Part shown: positions 41,976 to 50,860 of the stretch, piece by piece
How the letters are laid out: each line of letters begins with the position of its first letter
How positions within the stretch are numbered: the stretch's first letter is position 1
Origin: Aldehydirespirator sp963667505
GTDB taxonomy: Bacteria > Actinomycetota > Acidimicrobiia > Acidimicrobiales > Aldehydirespiratoraceae
Direction: 5' to 3'
Assembly (NCBI GenBank): GCA_963667505.2
Contig: OY763490.2
Location: 2,232,001 to 2,296,000, forward strand
DNA: 64,000 nt
The notes under the pieces: generated by a model
What the model saw: only the letters and a program-made list of their open reading frames with translations
Databases searched by the model: none
Told to the model about the DNA's origin: nothing
Translations under genes and position numbers: made by a program

Positions 41976-42214
41976 GAGGGGCGGGAGGCGGAGGAGTCGC
42001 AGCCGCTAGGCGCGGGAGGCGGAGGAGTCGCAGCCGCTAGGCGCGGGAGGCGGAGGAGTCGCAGCCGCTAGGCGCGGGAGGCGGAGAGGTCGCAGCCGCT
42101 AGGCGCGGGAGGCGGAGAGGTCGCAGCCGCTAGGCGCGGGAGGCGGAGAGGTCGCAGCCGCTAGGCGCGGGAGGCGGAGAGGTCGCAGCCGCTAGGCGCG
42201 GGAGGCGGAGAGGG
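41976..42214. repeat. 31-bp minisatellite, seven units, containing the glcF stop codon
   Basis: CTAG recurs at 42006, 42037, 42068, 42099, 42130, 42161 and 42192, exactly 31 bp apart; units differ only by GGAGGAGT versus GGAGAGGT. The rightmost unit is the 3' end of glcF on the minus strand (codons for LSASRA and TAG). The rest of the 351-bp gap (41841-41975) has no gene I recognise. There are no spacers, so this is not CRISPR. Confidence 0.95.
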
Positions 42215-43367
42215 CCTGGTCGACTAACTCCAGGGGATGGCGGACGTCGAGGCCAGCCCCGGCGAGGTGCAACGAGCAGCCGGGGTTGGCGCTGGCCACC
42301 ACCGACGCGCCGGAGCGGGCCACCGCCGCCGTCTTGCGCTCGCGGATCGCCCGAGACAGCTCGGGCTCCATCACCGAGTAGGCGCCGCCCGCCCCGCAGC
42401 ACAAGCCGTCGTCGTCGAGCGCCACCACCCGGGCAACGAACGGGGCCAGCACGTCGGCGACCGCCCCGTGGGACCGCTGCACATGGCGCAAATGGCACGG
42501 ATCCTGGACGGCCACGGTCACGTCCAGCGGGGCGACCGCCCGACGGGAACGCAGATCGCCCAAGCGCCCGGCCAGCCATTCGTGCACGTCGTGCACCCGG
42601 GCCGAGAACGCCCGAGCCTCGTCGGTGCCCAGCAGACGGCCGTAGTCCTTGAGCGCGGCACCGCATCCGGCGGCATCTACCAGGATCGGCCGGTCGTCGA
42701 GCGACAGCCCGGCCATCACCTGCCGGGCCATGTCCTTCGTCTCGGACTCCAGACCGGCATGGACGTGCAGCGCCCCGCAGCACGGCGCGGCCGCGCCGGT
42801 GGGGGCCACCCCGACCTCCGCGGCCTCCAGCACCCGCTGCACAGCGAGGTGTACGTCGCGCTGCCAGGCGTCCATCACGCAGCCGGTGAAGAGCCACACA
42901 TCTTGGCCGGAGGCTCGGAGCGGTGGACGCCGCAGTGGCATCCGGGCGGGCAGGCCCAGACGCCTGGTCGGCACCAGACGCAGCCGGACGGCCAGCGCCA
43001 GAAGAGTGGAGCCGGCCAGCAGCAGCCGCCGGTGGCGCAGCCCCCTCAGCGCCAGTCGCTGCCAGCCGGGCGTGATCCGTCCCGCGTCCGCCAGCGCAGC
43101 TCTCGTGCCCTCCATCAGATGGCCGAACGGCACCGCGCTCGGGCAGGCCGTCTCACAGCCCCGGCACTGCACGCAGGTCTCCATCGAGCGGATCACGTCG
43201 TCGGTCACGGGTGCGTCCTCGTTCTGGACGGCCCGCATCAACGCGATGCGGCCCCGGGGCGACTCGGTGTCGCGCCCCGTGATCACGAACGTGGGGCAGT
43301 GCGGAAGACACAGGCCGCACGCCACGCACGCGACCAGCTCGTCCTCGTCCAACCCGAGATCCATCAC
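42192..43367 (-). CDS. glcF: Glycolate oxidase iron-sulfur subunit
   Basis: 391 residues. Two [4Fe-4S] ferredoxin motifs: C14-x2-C17-x2-C20-x3-C24 (CVACGLCLPHC) and C65-x2-C68-x2-C71-x3-C75 (CVQCRGCETAC). Two CCG domains follow, with PCCGALHVHAG and DDGLCCGAGGAYSVM. It passes electrons from the FAD subunits to the membrane quinone pool. Last gene of glcDEF. Its final codons and stop are repeated downstream as a 31-bp minisatellite. Confidence 0.92.
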   Translation of the reverse strand: MMDLGLDEDELVACVACGLCLPHCPTFVITGRDTESPRGRIALMRAVQNEDAPVTDDVIRSMETCVQCRGCETACPSAVPFGHLMEGTRAALADAGRITPGWQRLALRGLRHRRLLLAGSTLLALAVRLRLVPTRRLGLPARMPLRRPPLRASGQDVWLFTGCVMDAWQRDVHLAVQRVLEAAEVGVAPTGAAAPCCGALHVHAGLESETKDMARQVMAGLSLDDRPILVDAAGCGAALKDYGRLLGTDEARAFSARVHDVHEWLAGRLGDLRSRRAVAPLDVTVAVQDPCHLRHVQRSHGAVADVLAPFVARVVALDDDGLCCGAGGAYSVMEPELSRAIRERKTAAVARSGASVVASANPGCSLHLAGAGLDVRHPLELVDQALSASRA

Positions 43368-43380
43368 AACGTCCCAAGAT

Positions 43381-43432
43381 CGAAATTGGCGACCAAATGG
43401 TCACTGGGCACCCACAATCCGCACCAATTTCG
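43381..43432. repeat. Inverted repeat CGAAATTGG ... CCAATTTCG between glcE and glcF
   Basis: Nine-base perfect arms at 43381-43389 and 43424-43432 with a 34-nt loop, inside the 88-bp glcE-glcF gap. The arms resemble, but are not identical to, the GAATTGGCAGC/GCTGCCAATTC family at 3.2 and 24.2 kb. Confidence 0.6.
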
Positions 43433-43455
43433 GCCGCACAGCACTCGCGGGCGCA

Positions 43456-44400
43456 TCACGGCTTCCGAAGCGGGTCGCGGCCCGGGTTGAGACGACCGGT
43501 CGGGTCGAAGCGCTGCTTGAACCGCCGGTTCAACTCGACCACCTTAGGGTCCGCTGGCCGGGGCGGCTGGGGCTGGGAGGCGTGCACCACCCCGACCCCG
43601 ATCTCGGCCACGAAACGGCCCGCCGCGCCGTTGCGGGCATCGAAGGACGCCGCCTCCGCCGGAGTGCACGACCAGCGGTGCGGCGGCAGTTCCGGCGGAC
43701 CGTCCACATGCTCGCAGGCACCCTGGTCTGCCAGCCGGTCCAGATCGTCGTCCACATCCACCCCGTAGCCACCCAACATGGCCCACACGGCCGTGCCGTC
43801 CCACAGCGCCGAGACGGCGGTGCGACACGAGAGCGCAGCCCCCGGCTCGATCCCGGACAGGCGCACCCAGCGCTCCGACTCCCCCACGGGCACGGTGCGC
43901 AGCAGCGCCTCGCCCACCAGGCCCAGCGTGCCCAGCGAGCCGACCAGCAGCCGGCACAGGTCGAAACCGCTCACGTTCTTGACCGTGCCCGCCCCTGCGC
44001 TGGCGATCCGGCCGTCGGCGCACACGTAGCGGGCCTGCAGCAGGGCGTCGCGCACCACGCCCAGGCCCAGCCGCAGCAGGCCCGACTCGCCCGCCATCAG
44101 CGCCCCGCCCACTGTGCCGCCTACCCTCTCGGACAGGGCCGTGCGCTGACCGGCGGCGGCCAGCGCCTCGTGGAGCTCGGCCACCGGCGTGCCGGCCCGC
44201 ACCCGCACGGTCATCTCGGCTGGCTCGAAGGCCACGATCCCGGCGGGAGCGGCCACCTCGCGGGTGTCCGGTGCCACGTCGCCGCCCAGGCGCCAGCGGG
44301 TGCCGCCGCCGCGCACGCACACCGGGCCGTCAGAGCCGATCTCGGCCGCGAAGGCCTGCAGGTGATCGTCGAACGCGAACCGTCCCTCAAACCCGGTCAT
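43456..44400 (-). CDS. glcE: Glycolate oxidase FAD-binding subunit
   Basis: 314 residues of the FAD_binding_4 fold: CVRGGGTRWRLGG start, the FAD loop VAELHEALAAAGQRTALSER VGGTVGGALMAG, and LLQARYVCADGRIASAGAGT then VKNVSGFDLCRLLVGSLGTL. It is shorter than GlcD, as GlcE is, and ends FDPTGRLNPGRDP, the usual C-terminus that contacts FAD. Middle gene of the operon, 48 bp after glcD. Confidence 0.9.
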   Translation of the reverse strand: MTGFEGRFAFDDHLQAFAAEIGSDGPVCVRGGGTRWRLGGDVAPDTREVAAPAGIVAFEPAEMTVRVRAGTPVAELHEALAAAGQRTALSERVGGTVGGALMAGESGLLRLGLGVVRDALLQARYVCADGRIASAGAGTVKNVSGFDLCRLLVGSLGTLGLVGEALLRTVPVGESERWVRLSGIEPGAALSCRTAVSALWDGTAVWAMLGGYGVDVDDDLDRLADQGACEHVDGPPELPPHRWSCTPAEAASFDARNGAAGRFVAEIGVGVVHASQPQPPRPADPKVVELNRRFKQRFDPTGRLNPGRDPLRKP

Positions 44401-44448
44401 CGCGCCCGTTCCGCCGAGCCTCGACGGTCAACGCCGACCGTCCACCGC

Positions 44449-45981
44449 TCAGCCCCAGACGCCCGCCGCGTCGGAGGCCCGCAGCGCGCCGATGTCGGAG
44501 CAGCTGTGGGCGCTGGGCAGCACTTTGCCGGGATTCATGAGGCAGTGAGGATCGAAGGCGGCCCGCAGTCGGGCCTGCTGATCGAGGTCCACCGCACTGA
44601 ACATGCGGCTCATGTGGTCGCGCTTCTCCACCCCGATGCCGTGCTCGCCAGTGAGCGCCCCGCCCACCTCCAGCGACAGCTCGATGATCTCGCGGCCGGC
44701 GGCCTGGACCCGCTCGTCGGCGCCCGGCGTCCGGGCGTCATAGGCCAGGATCGGGTGGAGGTTGCCGTCGCCGGCGTGGAAGACGTTGAGGACCAGCAGT
44801 TCGTGGCGGTCGACGATCTCGTAGATGCGCTCGAGCACCTCCACCAGCCGGGTGCGGGGCACCACCGTGTCGTGCAGGTAGTAGTCGGGCATCACGTTGG
44901 CCACCGCCCCGAAGGCGCTCTTGCGGCCCTTCCACAGCCGGGCCCGCTCGTCGTCGTCGGCGGCGGTGCGCACGCTGACGGCCTGGTGGCGCCGGGCGAT
45001 GTCGGCCACCCTGTCGCCCGCGATGGCCACCCCGGCGGGCGAGCCGTCCATCTCGACGAGCAGCACCGCGGCGGCGTCACGGGGATAGCCGGCCTGGGCG
45101 AAGTCCTCGATGGCGGCCACGCAGCGCTGGTCCATCATCTCCACGGCCGCGGGCACGATCCCGGCCGCGATGATGGCCCCGACGGTGGCCGCCGCGTCGG
45201 ACACGTCGCTGTAGCTCAGCAGCATGGTGCGCACCGCGGGCGGGTTGGGGGTGAGGCGCACGGCCACCGAGGTGGCGATTCCGCACATCCCCTCCGAGCC
45301 GACGAACGCGCCCCGCAGGTCGTAGCCGGCCGGTTCGGCGGCGAGGTCGCCGAGCACGACCACCGACCCGTCCGACAGCACCACCTCCAACGCCACCACG
45401 TGGGCGCTGGTCACGCCGTAGGCCAGGCAGTGCGGTCCGCCGGAGTTGTTGGCGACGTTGCCGCCGATGGTGCAGGCCGCTTGGCTCGACGGGTCGGGCG
45501 CGTAGTGCACGCCGTGGGGGGCAAGCGCCCGGCTGAGGTCGAGGTTCACCATGCCGGGCTGCACCCAGGCCACCCCGTTGTCGACGTCGACCTCCAGCAA
45601 CTCGTCCATGCGGGTCATCGACAGGACCACGGGCTGGCCCAGCGGCGCGGCCCCGCCGGCCAGGCCGGTTCCCGCCCCCCTGGGCGCCACCGCCCGGCCG
45701 TGGCGGGCGGCGACCTTGACGCAGGCGGACACGTCGGCGGTGGAGCCGGGGTAGCACACCGGCCCGGCGTTGCCCTCCCGGTAGATGGAGGCGTCGCGGG
45801 AGGCCAAGTAGCGGGCCGCCGCGTCGGCGCGCACCCGGTCGGCGCCGATGGCGGCCACCAGGTCGGCCACCAAGGCGGCATCATCGCCGTCGACGCGCGA
45901 AGCGGCAGAGTCGGGGCGGCGGCTGCCCCGGCGTCGGGATCCCAGCACCCGGCGGGTGGCAGCAGCAAGCGTCCCGGCCAT
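44449..45981 (-). CDS. glcD: Glycolate oxidase subunit, FAD-linked
   Basis: 510 residues. FAD-binding domain with VAPRGAGTGLAGGAAPLGQP, SQAACTIGGNVANNSGGPHC and DLRGAFVGSEGMCGIATSVA, then the C-terminal oxidase domain with HAGDGNLHPIL and GGALTGEHGIGVEKR, ending DPHCLMNPGKVLP. It oxidises glycolate (or D-lactate) to the 2-oxoacid. First gene of glcDEF; divergent from the P450 gene across 150 bp. In marine heterotrophs this operon uses phytoplankton-derived glycolate. Confidence 0.92.
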   Translation of the reverse strand: MAGTLAAATRRVLGSRRRGSRRPDSAASRVDGDDAALVADLVAAIGADRVRADAAARYLASRDASIYREGNAGPVCYPGSTADVSACVKVAARHGRAVAPRGAGTGLAGGAAPLGQPVVLSMTRMDELLEVDVDNGVAWVQPGMVNLDLSRALAPHGVHYAPDPSSQAACTIGGNVANNSGGPHCLAYGVTSAHVVALEVVLSDGSVVVLGDLAAEPAGYDLRGAFVGSEGMCGIATSVAVRLTPNPPAVRTMLLSYSDVSDAAATVGAIIAAGIVPAAVEMMDQRCVAAIEDFAQAGYPRDAAAVLLVEMDGSPAGVAIAGDRVADIARRHQAVSVRTAADDDERARLWKGRKSAFGAVANVMPDYYLHDTVVPRTRLVEVLERIYEIVDRHELLVLNVFHAGDGNLHPILAYDARTPGADERVQAAGREIIELSLEVGGALTGEHGIGVEKRDHMSRMFSAVDLDQQARLRAAFDPHCLMNPGKVLPSAHSCSDIGALRASDAAGVWG

Positions 45982-46131
45982 CGAATAGACGATAACGCAG
46001 GCCGTCGGGAACCCCGAACCCCGCCAATCCCGTCAGCGCTTGTTGACATGTCGGCATAATGTGAGCCCGTACGCGGGGCGCGCTGCGGCTGCGCCGCGCG
46101 AAGATTGGACACCAGAGCGCCGGAGGGAGCG

Positions 46132-47427
46132 ATGACCGACACCAAGCAGGCCGAGGCGTCGTACCACCGGGTGCCCGACGAGGTGCCGCCCCCGCCGTCG
46201 GGCTGCCCCGTCAACGGCTTCACCCCGTTCGCGTCCGACTACCTGGCCGACCCCTATGCGGTGCTCGACGGGCTGCGGGACACGCCGGTGTTCTACTCCG
46301 ACGAGCTCGGCTACCTGGTGGTCACCCGCATGGACGACCTCAGCGACGTGTTCCTCGACCCCGAGACGTTCGGCTCCCAGAACGTGCAAGACCCGGTGTT
46401 CCCGCTCAGCGAAGCCGCCCACGCCGTGCTGGCCGCGCCCGACTTCGACCCGGTGGCGGTCATGTCGAACCGCCAGCCCCCCGATCACGGCCGCATCCGC
46501 AACCACACCAAGAAGGGCTTCTCCAACCGGCGGATGCGCACGCTGGAGCCCTACATCCGCCGCCGCAGCCACGAACTGGCCGACACCCTGCTGGCCGCCG
46601 GGCCGCCCGCCGACTTCGTGCCGATCTTCGCCCATCCGCTGCCCGGCGAGACGATCTTCCGCTTCATCGGCTTCCCCACCAGCGACGACGACAAGCTCAA
46701 GGAGTGGTGCTCGGACCGTCTGGCCTTCAGCTGGGGCAAGCCGACCGAGGCCGAGCAGGCCGAGATCGCCCGCAAGATGCTCGCCTACTGGCGCTACTGC
46801 CGCAGCTTCGTAGCCTCCAAGGTCGACGAACCCGGCGACGACTTCACCTCCGAGCTGCTGGCTGTGCACCAGGCCGACGCGGCCGAACTCGCCTACCGGG
46901 AGGTGGAGTCGATCGTGTACGGCCTGTCGTTCGCGGGCCACGAGATCGTCAGCCACTTCCTGTCGAACGCGCTGGTCTGCCTGCTGCCGAGGCGCTCCCA
47001 GTGGGACGAGCTGTGCGCCGACCCGTCGCTCATCGGCGCCGCGCTGGAGGAGGTGCTGCGCTTCGAGTCGCCCCAGACGAGCTGGCGGCGGGTGGCCAAC
47101 GCCGACACCGAGGTGGCCGGAGTGAAGGTGCCCGCGGGGACCAACATCTTCTTGAGCCTGGCCGCGGCCAACCACCAGCCCGACTGCTTCGACGACCCCG
47201 GCGACTTCGACATCCACCGGCCCAACGCCCGCAACCACATCTCCTTCGGCAAGGGCATCCACTTCTGCCTGGGCGCCCGGCTGGCCCGGCTGGAGGCGGC
47301 CGTGGCCCTGGAGGTGCTGACCCAGCGGATCCCGTCGCTGCGGCTGGTGGAGGGCCAGAGCCTCGAGCGCTTCCCCAACATCACCTTCCGAGGCCCCCGC
47401 CAACTCCTGGTGGCCTGGGACACATGA
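46132..47427 (+). CDS. Cytochrome P450
   Basis: 431 residues, soluble bacterial type. Haem Cys in FGKGIHFCLGARLARLEA, K-helix ExxR in LEEVLRFESP, and RQPPDHGRIRNHTKKGFSNR near the C helix. The I-helix reads SFAGHEIVSHFL: the usual Thr after AGHE is Ile, so proton delivery may differ. ATG 46132 follows GGAGGGAG; an earlier ATG at 46105 lacks a site. The stop overlaps the acyl-CoA ligase ATG, so a lipid, steroid or terpenoid acid may be hydroxylated and activated in sequence. No ferredoxin is adjacent. Confidence 0.9.
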   Translation: MTDTKQAEASYHRVPDEVPPPPSGCPVNGFTPFASDYLADPYAVLDGLRDTPVFYSDELGYLVVTRMDDLSDVFLDPETFGSQNVQDPVFPLSEAAHAVLAAPDFDPVAVMSNRQPPDHGRIRNHTKKGFSNRRMRTLEPYIRRRSHELADTLLAAGPPADFVPIFAHPLPGETIFRFIGFPTSDDDKLKEWCSDRLAFSWGKPTEAEQAEIARKMLAYWRYCRSFVASKVDEPGDDFTSELLAVHQADAAELAYREVESIVYGLSFAGHEIVSHFLSNALVCLLPRRSQWDELCADPSLIGAALEEVLRFESPQTSWRRVANADTEVAGVKVPAGTNIFLSLAAANHQPDCFDDPGDFDIHRPNARNHISFGKGIHFCLGARLARLEAAVALEVLTQRIPSLRLVEGQSLERFPNITFRGPRQLLVAWDT

Positions 47428-48983
47428 CGACGATCCCCGAGCTGGTCGCCGAGGCATCGGCCCGCTACGGCGACGACGAGGCGATCGTGGACGGCGAACT
47501 GCGCATGACGTTCGCCGAGCTCGCCGAGCGGATCTGGGCGATGGCCGAGGCTTTGCGAGCCTGGGGGCTGCGACCGGGCGACCGGGCCGCAGTGTGGGGG
47601 CCCAACTGGTGGGAGTGGGCGGTCGCCGCGCTGGGGACGCACGCCGCAGGCGGAGTGGTGGTGCCCGTCAACACACGGTTCAAGGGCGACGAGGCCGCTT
47701 TCGTGCTTGAACGCTCGGGAGCCCGCCTGCTGTTCTGCTCCACCGACTTCCTGGGCACCGACCATCTGGGGCTGCTGCGAGCCGCCGACGGAGGCGTGCC
47801 GAGCTGCGTCGAGCAGGTCGTGGCGCTGCGCGGCCGGGCACCGTCCGATGCCATCGGGTTCGAGGATTTCGCTTCTCAAGCTCCGGCGCACCCGGCGGCG
47901 AGACCCGTGGGCGTCTCCGGTGCCGATCCGTGCCACATTATGTTCACCTCGGGCACCACCGGGAAGCCAAAGGGCGTGGTGCTCAACCATGCGGCGGTGT
48001 GCCGGGCCTACCGCAGTTGGGCCGACGTGATCGGGCTGCGCCACGGCGACCGCTACCTGATCGTCAACCCGTTCTTCCACTCCTTCGGCCTCAACGCCGG
48101 CATCCTGGCCTGCCTGATGACGGGGGCGACGATGGTGCCGCATCCGGTGTTCGACGTGCCGTCGGTCATGGCCCGCATCCCCGAGGAGCGGATCTCGGTG
48201 CTGCCCGGCCCGCCCGCCATCTACCAGACCATCCTCAACCACCCCGACCTCGACAGCTTCGACATGTCCACCCTGCGCCTCGCCGTCACCGGCGCCGCCC
48301 CCGTGCCGGTGCCGATGATCGAGGCGATGCGGGCCCGGCTCGGCTTCGAGGTGGTGGTCACCGGCTACGGCCTCACCGAGGCGTCGGGCATCGCCACCAT
48401 GTGCCGCCACGACGACCCGCCCGAGGTGATCTCGGCCACGTCGGGCCGGGCCATCGACGACGTGGAGGTTCGGGTCGTCGGCCCCGACGGCACCGAGATG
48501 CCCCGCGGCGAGCCCGGCGAGATCGTGGTGCGCGGCTACAACGTGACCGACGGATACCTCGACGACCCCTCCGCCACCGCAGCCGCCATCGACGCCGACG
48601 GATGGCTCCACACCGGCGACATCGGCACCATGGACGCCGCCGGCTATGTGGCCATCACCGACCGGCTCAAGGACATGTTCATCTGCGGCGGCTTCAACGC
48701 CTACCCCGCCGAGATCGAAGCAACGATGCTGGCCCACCCCGACGTGGGCCAGGCAGCAGTGGTCGGCCGGCCCCACGACCGCCTCGGCGAGGTCGGCCAC
48801 GCCTTCGTAGTGCCCGCCCCAGGAGCGCCCACGACCCCCGAAGCCGCCGACGAACTGATCGCCTGGTGCAAAGAGCGGATGGCCAACTACAAGGCCCCCC
48901 ACAGCATCACCTTCATCGACGCCCTGCCCCTCAACGCCTCAGGCAAAGTCCTCAAACACGAACTGCACACCCGCCTGCCATGA
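47424..48983 (+). CDS. Acyl-CoA synthetase (AMP-forming, FadD-like)
   Basis: 519 residues from ATG 47424, overlapping the P450 stop (ATGA). ANL motifs: P-loop MFTSGTTGKPKGVV, VTGYGLTEASGIA, hinge DGWLHTGDIGTMDAAGYVAI then TDRLKDMFICGG, and the catalytic Lys in LNASGKVLKHEL. It activates a carboxylic acid via acyl-AMP to the CoA thioester. The FNAYPAEIEATMLAHP stretch resembles actinobacterial FadD3/FadD17-type ligases. Coupling to the P450 suggests a shared substrate, for example a steroid or branched fatty acid (inference). Confidence 0.88.
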   Translation: MTTIPELVAEASARYGDDEAIVDGELRMTFAELAERIWAMAEALRAWGLRPGDRAAVWGPNWWEWAVAALGTHAAGGVVVPVNTRFKGDEAAFVLERSGARLLFCSTDFLGTDHLGLLRAADGGVPSCVEQVVALRGRAPSDAIGFEDFASQAPAHPAARPVGVSGADPCHIMFTSGTTGKPKGVVLNHAAVCRAYRSWADVIGLRHGDRYLIVNPFFHSFGLNAGILACLMTGATMVPHPVFDVPSVMARIPEERISVLPGPPAIYQTILNHPDLDSFDMSTLRLAVTGAAPVPVPMIEAMRARLGFEVVVTGYGLTEASGIATMCRHDDPPEVISATSGRAIDDVEVRVVGPDGTEMPRGEPGEIVVRGYNVTDGYLDDPSATAAAIDADGWLHTGDIGTMDAAGYVAITDRLKDMFICGGFNAYPAEIEATMLAHPDVGQAAVVGRPHDRLGEVGHAFVVPAPGAPTTPEAADELIAWCKERMANYKAPHSITFIDALPLNASGKVLKHELHTRLP

Positions 48984-49120
48984 CCTCGCGTCACATGTGT
49001 CGTGGCTGCCGAGGCCCTCGGCGGGCATGCCAGTGAGTCGCCGAACGAGCACCGACGCCGAGAACAGCAGCGTCCGTCAGTATTCGCAGCGGGGCTGGCG
49101 GTACACATATTGTTGCCTGC

Positions 49121-50844
49121 ATGACCGCAGGCCGAAGCTCCCCGTCCTCGCCGTTCGTGCCGGTGCCGTTGACGCCGGTCGCCTTCCTCGACCGGGCCAG
49201 GCTGGTGCATGGCGACCGGCCGGCGGTGGTGGACGGGCCGCTGCGGCGCAGCTACGAGGACTTCGCCGACCGCTGCGAGCGGCTGGCCGGGGCCACGCTG
49301 GAGTTGGGGTTGCGGCCGGGCGACGCGGTGTCGGTGCTGGCACCCAACGTGTCGATGGCCTTGGAGGCCGCGTTCGGGTTCCCGATGGCGGGCGTGGTGT
49401 TCAACGCGTTGAACTCCCGGCTGTCCGCCGGCGAGCTGGCTTGGATCGTGGGCCACGCCGAGTCCAAGGTGCTGTTCGCCGACCATTCTCTGGCCGACGC
49501 CGCCCGGTCGATCCAGCAGCAGGTTCCCGGTCTGCGGATGGTCGTGTCGCACGACATCGGCGCCTCGGGCGTCGGCCGGCACCGACGGCGATGTCGGCGC
49601 GTCCGGCGATGTCGGCACTGGCGATGTCGGCGCGTCCGGCGAGGCGCCGACGAGTGCCGCCGAGGATGCGGCCGGCTGTGAGTACGAGGCGCTGCTGGCC
49701 GCGGCCGAGCCCCACCGGGCCGAGGTCGCCGACGAGGGATCGCTGCTGAGCCTGAACTACACCTCGGGCACGACCGGCAACCCCAAGGGCGTGATGTACT
49801 CGCACCGGGGCGCCAACCTCAACGCGCTTGGCCATGGTCGCCCAGTGCGGCCTCGACAGCGACGCCGTGTTCTTGTGGACGCTGCCCATGTTCCACTGCA
49901 ACGGCTGGTGCTTCCCGTGGGCGGTCACCGCGGTGGGCGGAACGCACGTGATGCTGCGCACCCTGGACCCGGCCGCGGTGTGGCGCCACATACGCGACGA
50001 CGGCGTGACCCATTTCAACGCCGCGCCCACTGTGCTGATCGGCCTGGTCAACCATCCCGACGCGGTGCCCGCGCCCCGAACGGTGAAGGTGTGTACCGGT
50101 GGCGCTCCGCCGTCGCCGACGCTGCTGGCTCAGCTCGCGGAGCTCAACATCGACGTGACCCACCTGTACGGGCTGACCGAGACCTACGGGCCGTCGCTGA
50201 TCTGCGACTGGCGCAGCGACTGGGACGGCCTGCCCGACGCCGAGCAGGCCCGCATCAAGGCCCGCCAGGGGGTGGGCACGCTGGTCACCTCCTCGGTGCG
50301 GGTGATCGACGCCGACGGCGCCGACGTGCCGGCCGACGGCGAGACCCAGGGCGAGATCGCCATCCGAGGCAACAACGTGATGCTCGGCTACTACAAGGAC
50401 CCCGACGCCACCGCAGCCGCGTCAGTGGAAGGCCCCGACGGCACCTGGTTCCGCACCGGGGACGTGGCCGTGATGCACGACCACGGCTACGTGGAGGTGC
50501 GCGACCGGGCCAAGGACGTGATCATCTCCGGCGGCGAGAACATCGCCTCCATCGAGGTGGAGCAGGCCCTGGCGTCGCACCGCGACGTGGTGGAGTGCGC
50601 GGTGGTGGCCGCCCCTCACGACACCTGGGGCGAGACCCCCGCCGCGTTCGTGGTGCTTCGGCCCGGAGCGGAGGGCACTGTCACCGAGGCCGACCTGATC
50701 GAGCACGTCAAGACCCGCATCGCCCGCTTCAAGGCCCCGTCGAGCGTCACGTTCGGCGAACTGCCCAAGACCGCCACCGGCAAGATCCAGAAGTTCGCCC
50801 TACGCGACCAACTCTGGGCGGGCCGCGACCGCCGAGTCAACTAG
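49121..50844 (+). pseudogene. Second acyl-CoA synthetase, broken by two frameshifts in a repetitive linker region
   Basis: Three frames join into one 570-residue ANL enzyme. Frame one (49121 to about 49572) gives the N-terminal lobe (FLDRARLVHGDRPAVVDGPL). Frame two, through a Gly/Asp/Val/Ala/Ser repeat linker (GDVGASGDVGTGDVGASGEA), gives YTSGTTGNPKGVMYSHRGAN. Frame three from 49828 gives FLWTLPMFHCNGWCFPW, HLYGLTETYGP, GGENIASIEVEQAL and the terminal TATGKIQKFALR with catalytic Lys. The second shift is one extra C in GCGCTTGG at 49824-49831. The two breaks may be real slippage or sequencing errors; residues are otherwise well conserved. Confidence 0.82.
49588..49645 (+). repeat. Short direct repeats in the ligase linker
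   Basis: An 18-bp unit GGCGATGTCGGCGCGTCC occurs at 49588-49605 and 49620-49637, with partial GGCGATGTCGGC copies between. It encodes GDVGAS/GDVGTG and sits just after the first frameshift. Confidence 0.75.
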
Positions 50845-50860
50845 CGGCCGACGCGAGCCG

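Noticed and set aside
41976..42214. CRISPR array
   Set aside because: The 31-bp units are directly contiguous with no unique spacers, and no cas genes are present; it is a minisatellite.
46030..46060. Promoter TTGACA...TAATGT ahead of the P450
   Set aside because: The spacing between the two hexamers is about 8 bp, too short for a sigma-70 promoter.
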